Assembly: GCA_023374045.1 (NCBI GenBank)
Contig: CM041776.1
Coordinates: 280,301,999 to 280,365,998, forward strand
Origin: Limonium bicolor
Lineage: Eukaryota > Streptophyta > Magnoliopsida > Caryophyllales > Plumbaginaceae
Direction of reading: 5' to 3'
DNA length: 64,000 nucleotides
Shown here: positions 23,721 to 35,128 of the stretch, one piece after another
Layout: every line of letters begins with the position of its first letter
How positions within the stretch are numbered: position 1 is the stretch's first letter
Translations under genes and position numbers: made by a program
The notes under the pieces: model-generated
What the model was told of the DNA's origin: nothing
Seen by the model: the letters and a program-made list of their open reading frames with translations, nothing else
The model's database searches: none

Positions 23721-26700
23721 TGAAATACCCCAAACTTAGATATGGTGTTTAAGTAACAAACAAAGATATAAGAAGGCTAAATAATGCCTTAGAAACATTA
23801 AGGAACCATTTTAGTCAAAGAAAATATAAGGAAACACCAAAAGAGCAGTTTAAGCAAAAACGTGCTCTAAGCTTGGAGAGACTTGGGTGAGCACCCAAAT
23901 ATTGTTCTAAGACCTTATTAATATCCTAATGGTAATTTTAAACCAATTACCAAAGAAAACCAAGCTCGAAAACAAGTTAAAACACAAAATGTGCTTTAAG
24001 GACTCTTAAAGCACATTTTTGAAAAATTGTCTTAGAAAGGGGTTTTAAGTGGCTAAATGCCCATGATTACTCCTTAATTAACTTTTGTACTAATTAGTAT
24101 CACATTAGGAAGTCTAAATCAATGGGAAATCAAAAATTTCACAAATATGTGCACTAATTTGTGAATAGTAACCAAATAGTGCCTAGTTTAGTCTTTAATC
24201 AATTAAGTCTAATTAATTGGTCAAACAAGACCATGAACAGCCTAATTAATGAAGGGGGCCAGTTTCCTAAGGGTGTGAGTCACCAAGAGTAGCCAATTAA
24301 TGTTAGAAGAAAAAGAGAAAAGTAAGTTGTTACTATTTGCTTTTAAGGAATCAAATATCTTATATGCCACCTCTCTCCTCCTTTCTTCATTCTTCATCTC
24401 CTCCATCGATTTCTCTTGCTCTCTTTCTTCTCTCTCACGTAAGAAGCAACCTCCATGCTAGCTCCATCTTCTTTTGCCCACATCTTGCTCATTTAAGCTC
24501 TAAAATCAAAACCAAGCACATATATCTCTTATTTAGCTCAAGCTCTTTCTTTCTATCTTTTCAAAACTTCAAGAGCCTCATTTTGGAGCCAAGGCAAACC
24601 GCCATTAGAGGAGGAAACTCAAGCTTGGAGACTCCATTAGCTTCTTCATTCTCTTAAGGTAAAGAATATGTAAGAAAATCTAGGTTTCCATCGTTTCTTC
24701 CCTTGTCCGAAAATTTGTACTCATGGGACTCATGTATGCCTGTTCTAGCTGTTTCTTCTCCTGTGTCTAGCTTGTTCTACTTCTCTCTCCAAAGGATAAA
24801 GGAGTCTCCTTCTTGCCTCATATCCAATCTTGTCTTGAGTAAAACATAATAATAAGCACTTATTGTATAATTTTTCCTAGGGTTTGTTCCTTAGGGTTAT
24901 GTATTACACTTGGAGTCAGGATATTGGTTAGCATTGAGTGGTGGTGACCGAGATTGTGGAGAACTAAGGAGAGAAAGTTTGTGAGCTTGTAAAAAAGTAA
25001 AGAGGAAGTGTACTTATTACTAGTGTTTTATTAGTTTATTTAGTTTTGGGAGAGTTTTAGTATGTGATGAGTTTAGTAGAGTTACATTTATATAGTAGTA
25101 TATAGGAGAAAATGATATATGTTGAGAACTTGTGACTAAGGAGCCAATGAGAAAAGAGATAGTCAAACAATGTTGAGATGAATTACAAGAAGCATTTTAT
25201 TTCAATGGGAGCCTTGTTGTGTGTATTTGCAGGTTAAAGGCAAATATATGAAATTCAGTGGTTAGATTATTGATTATAGGGCCTAAGTGCCAAGCATTTA
25301 AGTTAATACACTATATGATGATGTGTGGTGTAGTTTTGGTGTAAATGTGTGTGTTAAGATGTTGTAATGAGAATTCGAGTGATCTTGGTTGTTTGATGGT
25401 GAAAAACCAAGCGTTGGGTGTAACAATATACTAGAGAACCCATGGCAAAATTTAGTGAAGAACCTAAGTGTTTAAGATGTTCTAAGGAGATTTCATGACT
25501 AAGGAAGTACTAGGAAGTTTTAGAGGTTGTCTTGATGAAAAAGGGGTGAGTTTAAGGTTTTTAATGAGTTAGAATGACTTAGGCATCACTATGGAGGATT
25601 TAGGAATCAAAAGAATGTACTAGTGTATTTAGGACTTAGGCAAACATTGGTAAACAAGTAGGAGAAAATAAGTGTTGATGGATGGAGGCATAAGCTTGTG
25701 AAGAAACTTTAAGTAGTTGCATAAAGGAGTTTTAGATGGTGAAAGATGCTTGGGAGATGATGTTATAGTGGTGAGGAAGCATTTGGCATAGTGGTTATAC
25801 TAGGTATGAACCACCACCTAGAAACCTAGTGAAAAACTTTAAAAGTGTTGGCATGATTACAAGGAAAATGCATAATGACTAAGGTGGATGTTGGTGAGTG
25901 ATTTAATGTGTTTAGTGGTTGGCTTAAGGTGTATTTGAGGTGCCCAAATGAGGTTAGAACATACTAGGATATATGAGGAGAAGTTTGGAGTTAAATGGGA
26001 ATTTAGAAACAAGGTTCTGGAGCCGACCGACCTTAGGGACCGGACCTGCAAGGTCGGTCGAGCTCAGTTTACACTACCGGAAAGAGTTTCTGGAACCGAC
26101 CGAACTTCGGGACCGGACTTACAAGTTCGGTCGGGCTTGTATTTTGTGTACGAATTAAGTCTCTGGAATGGACCGACCTTGGGGACTGAACTTACAAGGT
26201 CGGTCATGCCTAGAATTTTGTACGGGAATTGGTCTCTGGAATCGACCGGACTTGGGACCGACCTTGGCAAGGTCGGTCAGGCTTAAATTTCCCACGGGGA
26301 AAACTCTCGGGAATGGACCGGACTTGCAAGGTCGGTCGGGGTAAAATTTTCAAACGGTAATACGTCCTGGAATGGACCGACCTTGGGTAAGGTCGGTCGG
26401 TAAGATCGGTCGAGCCAAAAACAAAAAAAAAAGAAATTTTAAATTCTAAGGATGTTAATTGGTAATAAGGTATGCCATTGGTAGGGTAGTAATGATTAGA
26501 AACCTAAGAACCTAAGGAATTAAGTTAGATTAAGTATAAACCTTAAGTTTAAAGTTAAGTTTATAAGGTTAAGTGGCAAAGACTTAAGAGGGTATTGAAT
26601 GGGAATCTTTAGGGACTAAGTGAGTTAAGTAAGGTGCAAATAACTAATGGCCTAAAAATGAATCAATGTTTTAGGTTTGTGAATTGGGACCCCGGAGAAG

Positions 26701-27894
26701 GTTAAACAAACGACAAACGACGGTGAACGGTACAATCTTTCTTGTGACCTGCTTGCTAACGAGGTGTCCCTCGGCTTGTATGCTATCTGTTTATTGCTAT
26801 GACTAAGACAAGATAAAGCATGCAACCGGTTATATTTGTTCTCGTTGTGTATGTTTTCTTTACACTAACCCACGAGACTTGAGATTGTTACTAACCAAGT
26901 TTAGTACTTACTGAGTTAAGGATAAGAGTTAAGTATTGGTGACTGTTGGTTAATACCCGTTAAGGTTTAACTAACACATGGTGGGTAAGATTTTTACTAA
27001 CTGGAACTTGAGTGAGGAACCCGGGACTGACTCCGGTCATGCATGCTAAGGAAAGGGGGACGGTATCTGAATCAGATCCGCCCTCCGCTTAAGGACTTGT
27101 CTTCAGACTTGTTGCCTAGGGTCGGTTGCCGGCTCAGCTACACTGGACTCCGTCCAAGGTAGGTGGCATTAAGATGGTGCGGTAGGATCACCTAAATCCT
27201 AGGTTTGAGATTTAGCTACAACCATTTCCATTCTAGGAACGGTTTGTATACTGAGATTAAGATAAGGTTAAGACTGAGGTAAGATAAGGAACTGAGGTTA
27301 AGGAAATCAGGACTAAGGAGGGGGTTACTAACCCGCTTGATAAGGGAACGCTTGTGTCGTTCATTGTGTGTGAACTATGTATGTTCATCTGTGGATTGTT
27401 GTTTATAGCACTTCATATCATGCTTGTGTACTTAATCAATTTCCATGCTATCGATAATTAGTCGTCGTAGCCCCGTTAGCTTGGGGGCCATGAGAGGGAG
27501 TACCAGCATCCGTGCTGACCCCCTTTGGGGGCTGTTTTTACACTTGCAGGTAAGAGGCCCATGAAGTCACTCCATGAGAGTAGGAGCGTTTAGACTTAGG
27601 ATGAATTGTTTGTTTTGAGTACGGGTTGCGCTTGTGCTCCCGTCTGTTTATATTGAAATTGATGTAAGTTTGTGATTATGACTTAAATACTTAAACTCGG
27701 TTGGTTTGTGGTATTTTGGATGGTGATGTTTTGGTCGGTTGTTTACTTTGGATAAGTGTTGTAAATTGATAAGGCCGATATATTCTAACGATCAGACCGT
27801 GGCAAGGTCCCGGTGTTTGTTATTTCCGCTGCGACGAATTCGATTAAGTGTTAAGTTTGCGACAACCACGATTGGCTTTGGACGGGGTGTTACA
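23721..27894 (+). mobile_element. Solo LTR of the 4.1-kb gypsy family, plus orientation
   Basis: It begins TGAAATACCCCAAAC and ends GGACGGGGTGTTACA, the reverse complement of the LTR termini at 48136 and 58577. It is bounded by a perfect 5-bp duplication gtttt (23716-23720 and 27895-27899). At 4174 bp it is one LTR long with no internal domain. Homology to the full element includes the block ggctttggacgggg near the right end and the GC-rich segment near 27515 (gctgaccccctttgggggc). Confidence 0.9.
26018..26416 (+). repeat. Palindrome cluster inside solo LTR (accgacc/ggtcggt type)
   Basis: At least five units run in series. Each contains accgacctt (or accgaactt/accggactt) and, after a short loop, aaggtcggtcg. 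Units are about 65-75 bases apart and share a tctggaa.cgaccg lead. The cluster occupies the same part of the LTR as the different palindromes at 1836-2018 and 49640-49905. Confidence 0.75.
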
Positions 27895-27999
27895 GTTTTT
27901 GATGTCACATGAAGCCTGAGAGAATCATTAGGTTGAAAAGTGCATACATTTTGAAGAAAATGAATGGATATGTGATGGAAGGGTAAGGGATGGATAACG

Positions 28000-28969
28000 G
28001 TTTGTAGGAAAAGGTTGAGAATTTCCCTTAATCTCTCTTAATGACAATGTTGGTCTTGCAAAGTTAGACAAAAAATCAGTAAGAAAAAGGAAGAATTGGC
28101 TTTAGTATCTAAATTATGGTATGATATTTGGAGGATATCGAGCTGCTGGAAATCATCGAAGAGAAATGGTGGAAGCTAAGATCAAGAGATAAATATAATA
28201 AAGGGGGGAGGATTTCGGGGTTCTTCCATGCTATAGCTCATTACAACTGTAGGTCCAATGAAATATTTGGACTCTTGAAGAAAGATGAATATATGTTATA
28301 CTTGGCCCCACCTGGAAAGAATGACAAGAGATTACTTTGGATATTTGTTTTCTATAACTAACTTGATATGGACCTTATGATGTGATGGGTAGTGAAAGGG
28401 AGAGTTAATGTCATCCATGAGTCTGAGATAAATATTCCTTATTCTCCTCACGAAGTGGTCAAAGCTATGAAGCATCTGGGTACAACCAAGTCCCCTGGTC
28501 CTAGTGGTTTTAATAGAAAGTTATTTGTAGAATACAAGCATGTGTGGTGACCAGGTCACATAAGTGGTTAATAACATCTTGAAAGGTAACACTATAACCA
28601 ATTCATTTAATAGATGTTTCATTACTCTTATCCCTGAAGTTCCTAGTGCTATGAATATCATCTATTTTCATCCTATAGCTCGTTCTAGTTTCATTTATAA
28701 GATAATTGCAAAAGTTTTTGCCGAACATAATTCAGAAGGTCTTGCCTTCAACTATTTCATATAAAATACTTGAAAGTTCACCATAGTGTATTATATGGGA
28801 AAATTGATTCAGTGTACCACATATTCTTCGAATGTTGATCTGTCAAAGATCAATGGAAGCCAGTTCTTGATACTACACTTATTCTTAGCTTTGAGGAAGG
28901 TGTAGTAGAAAATTTATTCATTTTATCTGCTAGTTCTTGGCCTACTAGTACGATGTCTAAGATTGTGAA
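28000..28969 (+). pseudogene. LINE ORF2 remnant, 5' part (RT)
   Basis: The deduced peptides EEKWWKLRSRDKYNKGGR, then SGFFHAIAHYNCRSNEI (28128-28361), form the linker before the RT of plant L1-type LINEs. Further on are TTKSPGPSGFNRKLF (about 28480) and NRCFITLIPEVPSAMN (about 28610), RT motifs of that class. LYGKIDSVYHIFFEC (about 28790) resembles the C-terminal zinc-binding domain (zf-RVT). The catalytic part between RT and zf-RVT is deleted and several stops occur. A solo LTR interrupts it at 28970. Confidence 0.75.
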
Positions 28970-31287
28970 TGTAATGACCCCAAAACCACCCTGGTTGAGA
29001 GACCGTTACACGCCGCGTGCTTATTACCTAAGACACGCAAGGCTACACTAGCGAATCCCAAAACTGAACAAAATACCCTTTATTTAACAAGTAGCAATTA
29101 TAATCGTTTACATAGTTTATAATAGCGGAAGCTAGTAAATACAAAAAGGGCCTCAAAGCCAAACATCTAAATACAAAACTAAATCTAAAACTAAAAGCGA
29201 AGGCCGAATCTTCAAACACGAACTAAGACCTGTAAATCAGACGGATATAGGGGTGAGCACAACTATTGCTCAGCAGGTGATAAACTTCATCAGCTGAGCA
29301 CGCTCAAAACATAATCTAAACATACATTTATACTTATACGAAAGCATAGAAAAATCAGAAACAGAGACCTTAGAGGAAGAAGGAAAAAACGGAAACTTGA
29401 TAATCTAGAAGCTCAACCAAAACAGAAGCTCAACAAAATCAGAAGTCAAAATACAGAAGCTCACAAATCACGAAGTTTTAACCACATCAAAAGTGAACGA
29501 AATCAGAAGCTTAGCAAATTCAAAAGAAGAGACGAAGGGAAGACCTTCCAACAGACAGAGGTCTAAAAAATGAGAGAGCTAAGTGTTGTCAAATCAGAAG
29601 GAGAAGCAAAAGACAAACCAGAAAGTCGAAACTTTCCAACCAGAGACTTCTCAGAAGACGGAAAGCACACAGCAGACCATCTCAAACACAGATAGAGCAT
29701 ACAAAACAGATCACAATTAAACCAAAGGCTCTCAGAAAATAGAAAGCACAAACAGTCTGTCAAAAATTAGAAATAGTCAGAGCAAACGGAAAACAGAACA
29801 CTTAACAATCAGAAGTGGGACTCTAGCACCAAGAAAAAACACTCAGAAAGGGTCGGAGACCCATGGATCTAACAGATCCATCGACAACGCAAAAATGACC
29901 CGAAGGCCAAAGGGTTCGTCAACCCCACAGAACAGATTAGGCATGACCCACACTCAGAATGATGACTACATGTTATACCACGGAATAGCTCAACCCAGCC
30001 ATTCACGACTCAGAAGCAGAGTAACTAGGTCCCAAAACAGAAGCTTAACAAACAGAAGCTTAACAAATCTGTTCAGAAGGTGTTGCAGAGAACACACACC
30101 AAAGCACAAGGCCTTAACACAACGAAAATGAATCATAGCTGAAACAAAAGTCTTAAGCCAGGACTAGCCAAAGTCAAACTGAAATCAGAGGCCGAAGCAC
30201 ACTTATAGAGCAAAACAGAGTTCAAAAGATTATCGGTGACTTTCAAAATATACTTAAACACATGCCAAAACATATCAAAACTGATAGTACTCAAAAAGAG
30301 GAATCCAATGCCATAAACGACACTCAAACGGAGCTCAAACGAAGAAGTTATGCAAAAACAAAGGCCTGTCCGAACATTCGTCCGACCTTGCATGTTCGGA
30401 CGTAAGCCAAGAGTCTACCCACGCATGATGTCCGAACTTCAATGTTCGGACACATGTTCGGACACAACGATAACTACAAAATCAATTGCGGAAATCAGCC
30501 AGAACCAAGCCACAAATCCCCCACAAAACATACATAACTTATAGTAGCAAAATAGCCAATCGAAAAACACATTTCCACGGGGTTTTAACACATCGAAAAG
30601 CAACTAAAATCAATCCAGAAACATCACAATTAGAGGAGCACATAAACATATATGGAAAACAAAACGAAACAGAAATCCCCGTGTTGAACGTACACGACCG
30701 AATCATCTACCACCTACCTCACATCCGAAGCAAAGCAATCTCTGCGGACTCTACGAAACACTCTTCTTGAATCTCCACTTGAATCTCTACTCGAACCACG
30801 AACACTCGATCGAAATTGGGAGAAGACCAACGACGGAGAGGGAAACGAAGAAACATCACTCAGAACTCAAAACCCTTAATTAGAGATCTCACGGACTCGA
30901 ATAACAAAAGCAGCAGCACCATTGAATTGTAGGAATGAGAGATTGAAGAAAAGGATGAGCAAAGGGAGGAAGGTTGAGAGAGGAAGCAAAGCGGGAGAAG
31001 TTACGGAGTAAAGAGAGAAATATAATTGAGGAAGGAGCAACAATTGATCATGAATACAAAATAAGGAAAGGGAGTTAGCATTAATAAAAGGAAATATATA
31101 TATATATAATTTCCTAACTCCTTAATTAAATAATAAAACAAAAGATAAATGTGACCCTCTCTCCATCCAACAAAGAGTATTATGCCATAGATGACATAAA
31201 TATATTAAAATAAGATAAGGATATTATTTAACTCCCTTGTGAATCAGAAAGAAAATAACTAAATAAAAAATATTATGGGGCATAACA
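28970..31287 (-). mobile_element. Solo LTR of a second, 2.3-kb gypsy-like family, minus orientation
   Basis: The plus strand starts TGTAATGACCCC and ends GGGGCATAACA. It is flanked by a perfect 5-bp duplication gtgaa (28965-28969 and 31288-31292). The same family recurs in the opposite orientation at 32259-34485. Its ends (TGTTATGCCCC...GGTCATTACA in element sense) resemble those of the 4.1-kb family, suggesting related lineages. No internal domain remains. Confidence 0.87.
30355..30470. repeat. Palindrome cluster inside 2.3-kb LTR (tccgaac/gttcgga type)
   Basis: Units such as tgtccgaacattcgtccgac followed by catgttcggac, then tgtccgaacttcaatgttcg followed by gacacatgttcggacac. The core is tgtccgaac paired with gttcggaca. 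It corresponds to the cluster at 33050-33365 in the oppositely oriented copy. Confidence 0.75.
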
Positions 31288-32258
31288 GTGAACCTTATGT
31301 AGGCTCTATATGATGCCAAAATCAAGCTATACTTCTCCTTGAGCTATCCTCACTTGTGTTGATTACATTAAAAAAGTGTTTATGTAAGCATATTTCCCTA
31401 TTAATGAATCCATATGTTTGATGAACTATAAAATTTTGAGCAGAAATCTACTCCCATGGGACCTGTTAAAAAAATTCTAAAAATAAGGAAAAAGGGACAA
31501 CCTTTGATTTGGGTGGTACTATCAAGATGAAGAATGAGATCCACGACTCTTCCAACAACAAATTGATGTTGGATTGCAATGAAGTTGTTGGGTTTCAAGC
31601 AATCAATGATCTTTCACCATAGGTTTCTCAAGAGTCGTGATTGATATTAGAAACTCATTTTAAATTGAATTGATTACTAAGGGATAAATCAACCTTGATG
31701 ATGTGTTGATGGTAGCACAAGAGATGTTCCCTGCTCTCTTGTCTATGGTTTTGTGTAATAGTTTTGTTAGGTGGATTTAGTAGCAAGGGGAAAACATTCC
31801 CTCTAATGTTGCTAGGGTATATAATTTGAACTCACCGATGCACAATGTAGTCCTTGAAGGAGAAAACACTCTCCTCTCTCTCCTTCCTCCTTTTCTCCCC
31901 ATCCTTTTCTTCTCAACCTCCCTTCTTCTTCCTACTACTTTCTTCTTTCTCTTTTGTCTAGTAGTCTTACTACTATGGACTAGTTGTTATTTTGCTTTGT
32001 CTTTCTTCTTTAGTTTCTAGTTTCCCTCTAGCGAGAGAGTTTTTTAGTCTATCCAGCTTGTTTTGTTTGGGTTTGGTGAGCTGGGTATGGTTTGGGTATA
32101 AAGTTCTCTACCACTTGTGTTACTTCATGAGCTTAACTGTCTAATCCTTGCTCAGTGGAAACGATGAATGCCACTTGGCTTTGTTTGTCGAATGCTGTTA
32201 GTAGCTGAGTTTGGATCCACAAACATATATGTAAAGCCGTGGATGGTGGCAGTGAGGT
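31288..32258 (+). pseudogene. LINE-derived middle segment between two solo LTRs
   Basis: This segment joins the LINE remnant on the left to the LINE-like 3' end on the right once the two solo LTRs are removed. Translation gives only weak, interrupted peptides. A pyrimidine-rich tract is at 31870-32000. Assignment to the LINE rests on position rather than protein similarity. Confidence 0.35.
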
Positions 32259-34485
32259 TGTTATGCCCCAGATTTTTTTCCTTTCTGATTTGCAAAGGGA
32301 ATTGAACAATATTCTAATCATATAATAGTTAGCTTATGATATTTCCTTGGTCACTTATATTAGTGGTGAGGGAGGAGGGTTAAATTTACCCTTTTCTTTT
32401 ATTATTATTACTTGTAAGTTAGGAAGGATTTATTTCCTTATTATTTCCTCCTCCTCATTTTGATTTCTCGTTCATCCCTCGCGATAGTTTTCTTTTTTCT
32501 TCTCAAACTCTCGCCTCTCTTCTCCTTCAACTACTCCATTTGCCCCTCTTCATCATCTCCTTATTCCTATGTCTAAAAGTTGGGTAATCTTGCTCGTGAA
32601 TTCGGATCGTCTGTCATTCATCTTCCAGGTTTGCAGTTTGTGAGATTATGGTTTATTCCTTGTTAGGTTTCTCCATTGTCTGTCCTTATTTTGTTTTTGA
32701 TTACGAAGTTGTTCAGTTTGTTGTCTATCAATTCGAGTGGAGATTCGAGGAGGGAGTTCTGTGAGCCTGTAAGGATTTGCTTTCCTTTGGATGTGAGGTA
32801 GGTGGTAGATGAATTCGGTTGTGTGTGTTCACCCACGGGGGTCTCCGGTTTCGTTTCATTTTCCGTATATGTTTGTTTGATTCTTTCGTTAGTGGTGATT
32901 TTGGTTTAATCTGATTTACGTTTTTGATGTGTTAAACCCCAGAGAAAGTGTTTTCAATTTGCATAATTTGATATGAAAGTCTATGCTATTACTATGAAGA
33001 TTTATGGAATTGTTTTGCCACTAGTTCATCTTTGATTTCTACAAAGTTTGTCATGTCCGAACATGCGTCCGAACTTGTAAGTTCGGACAACATGCGCGGA
33101 CGCTTCTGGTTTTATGATTTCTATGATGTCTGCACTTATGTCTGAACATGTACAAGGAGGACTATGGGTTTATTGTACAACTTTTGTCCGAACATGTAAG
33201 CATGGACACAAGTTCGGACATGAATTTTCCACGTGTTTTAAAGTTCGACATGCGTCCAAACATTGATGTCCGGAAGTACATTCGGACACGTCTGTCTTCT
33301 GGTTTTTGAGTCTCAGCCGATGTCTGAGCATGTATGTTCGGACACATGTTCGGACAAGCCTCTGATTTTGCATAACTCTTCGTTTGAGCACCGTTTGGAC
33401 CGTCGTTTGCAGCATTGGGTTTCTATCAGTGTGTTATATATTTTGGTATGTTTGGCATATGTTTAAATGTATTTTCATTCCAAAGTCTTCGTAATGTTTC
33501 TGGTCCCTGTTTTGCTCTGAAAGAGTGTTTGAGCTTCTGTGTTCTGTTTGGGCTTTTGTATTTGCTAGTCGGTATGACTTCTGCTTGCTTGAGATTTGCG
33601 TTTCTGATCCGTTTCACAAGTGTTGCTTTCTACTCTTTTATGAGAAAGCCCTACTTTGTTTAGCTTCTGAGCCTTGGATAGTTGGGTCTGACTACCCTGT
33701 AGCATGTTACGCAAGAATTCCTACTGTATTTGTTCTTTGGGTTAGCCTTCTATTCTATTCCTCAGGGTCCCCTTGGATGTTTAGTGACCGACGGGTCCAT
33801 GGCTGTCTCTACAGCTTCTGTGTGGGATCTACGGATCCATAGGGCCATGATGTTGCCCTTTTGATGTGTCAGCTGGTGTCTAGGGTCCCACCTCTGTATT
33901 GTTATGTTATCTGTTCTGAACTAATTCAGCTGTTGTATGCTCTACTCTGGTTTAAAGCTTATGTTCTGTTTGCTCAGCTTCTGCTTCTCTTCTGTTTTGT
34001 AAAGCTTCTGCTCCTTTTGATGTGCCGAACTTCTGCTTTGATGAAGCTTCATCCTCTGTCTGATTTCTGTTATGACTTCTGATCTGTTTTGCTAAGCTTA
34101 TGTACGTATATGAATGTGTTGAGTATAAATGTTTTGAGCATGCCCAGCTAATGAAGTCTGCTTGCTGAGCAGTGTGGTTTTCTCACCCCTATTATATTAA
34201 CATTTTGCAGGTTTTAGCTTCTATGAAGGATTTCGAATCTACCTTGTGTTCAGTTTTGCTTTCCAGTTGGTATTTGTAAATGTGTAGTTTGTCTTCATTA
34301 TGTATATGTAGTTTGGCTTCCGCACATAAGTGTATGAGTACGAGTTCTAATTTGTTATCTGATTAATCAAAATGCATTTTGTCTCTGCTTTGGGATTTGT
34401 GAGAGTATCCTTGAGTGTCTTGGGTAGTAAGCACGTGATGTACATGTAACGGTCTCACAACGAGGGTGGTTTTGAGGTCATTACA
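32259..34485 (+). mobile_element. Solo LTR of the 2.3-kb family, plus orientation
   Basis: It starts TGTTATGCCCCAG and ends GAGGTCATTACA, the reverse complement of the ends at 28970-31287. The flanking 5-mers gaggt (32254-32258) and gaagt (34486-34490) differ at one position, so the duplication is slightly decayed. It lies in the opposite orientation to its relative 1 kb away, so the pair could form a large inverted repeat. Confidence 0.8.
33050..33365. repeat. Palindrome cluster inside 2.3-kb LTR
   Basis: At least four units combine tgtccgaacatg or cgtccgaacttg with aagttcggaca or tgttcggacac (for example near 33053, 33188, 33240 and 33330). The core is shared with the cluster in the oppositely oriented copy and with the 4.1-kb LTRs at 49.6 and 60.1 kb. 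Confidence 0.78.
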
Positions 34486-34620
34486 GAAGTTGCTCACGGT
34501 GAAGATGAAGGCTTAACATGTAAGTTTCTTTACTTTTTGGACATATATTGGATGTTGAGTAGGAATTGTATCTTTTGTACATGTGTCACATTGTATATAA
34601 CCTTTTTAATATAATATAAA
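34486..34620 (+). other. LINE 3' end
   Basis: The segment ends tttgtacatgtgtcacattg, then tataacctttttaatataat, which is the usual look of a plant L1-type LINE 3' UTR. A MULE-type MITE has inserted at its tail. This gives a plausible right boundary for the LINE that starts near 28.0 kb. Confidence 0.5.
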
Positions 34621-35119
34621 GAGTAAATTACTCGAACCCCCTTGAGAAATGATCATAATACGGTTAACCCCCTTGTGTTTATCATAATTATTGGTAACCA
34701 CCTTGAGGTTACGGTATCTCTGACCATGAGCCCCCGAACTATAACTTTGTTATCAAAACATTAACTACATGTTGGCTGATCAACTTAATCACATTATTAA
34801 TGGTAGCATGGACAACAAAACTACTTAATCAACATCATTTAACTCTCTTTCATCCAATTCAGATGCATTTTCGAGGTAGGGTTAACGTTTTCAGACAACA
34901 AGAATGCTGATTAAGCACTGTTTTTTGTCAAGCATGTCATTAATAATGTCATTAAGTTGATGGGTCAGCACGTGGTTAATGTTTTAATAATGAAATTATA
35001 GTTAAGGAACCCATAGTCAAAGATACTGTAACCTCAAAGTAGTTACCAATAATTATGATAAACATAAGAGGGTTAACTGTATTATTCTCAATCCTATGAA
35101 GGTTTCGAGTAATTCACTC
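34621..35119. mobile_element. MULE-type MITE with perfect 9-bp target duplication
   Basis: The ends gagtaaattactcgaa and ttcgagtaattcactc are inverted. The inverted repeat extends inward for nearly 90 bases (ggttaaccccc and ataattattggtaac mirrored by gttaccaataattat and gggttaac). The 9-mer taatataaa is present exactly at 34612-34620 and 35120-35128. There is no coding capacity. An extended hairpin transcript is possible. Confidence 0.85.
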
Positions 35120-35128
35120 TAATATAAA

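Noticed and set aside
25948..26286. 112-residue frame over the accgacc repeats
   Set aside because: The frame is open only because of the repeat units; the same repeats give frames on the other strand too.
33162..33842. Several overlapping frames in the 2.3-kb solo LTR
   Set aside because: Present on both strands, repeat-derived, and without domain similarity.
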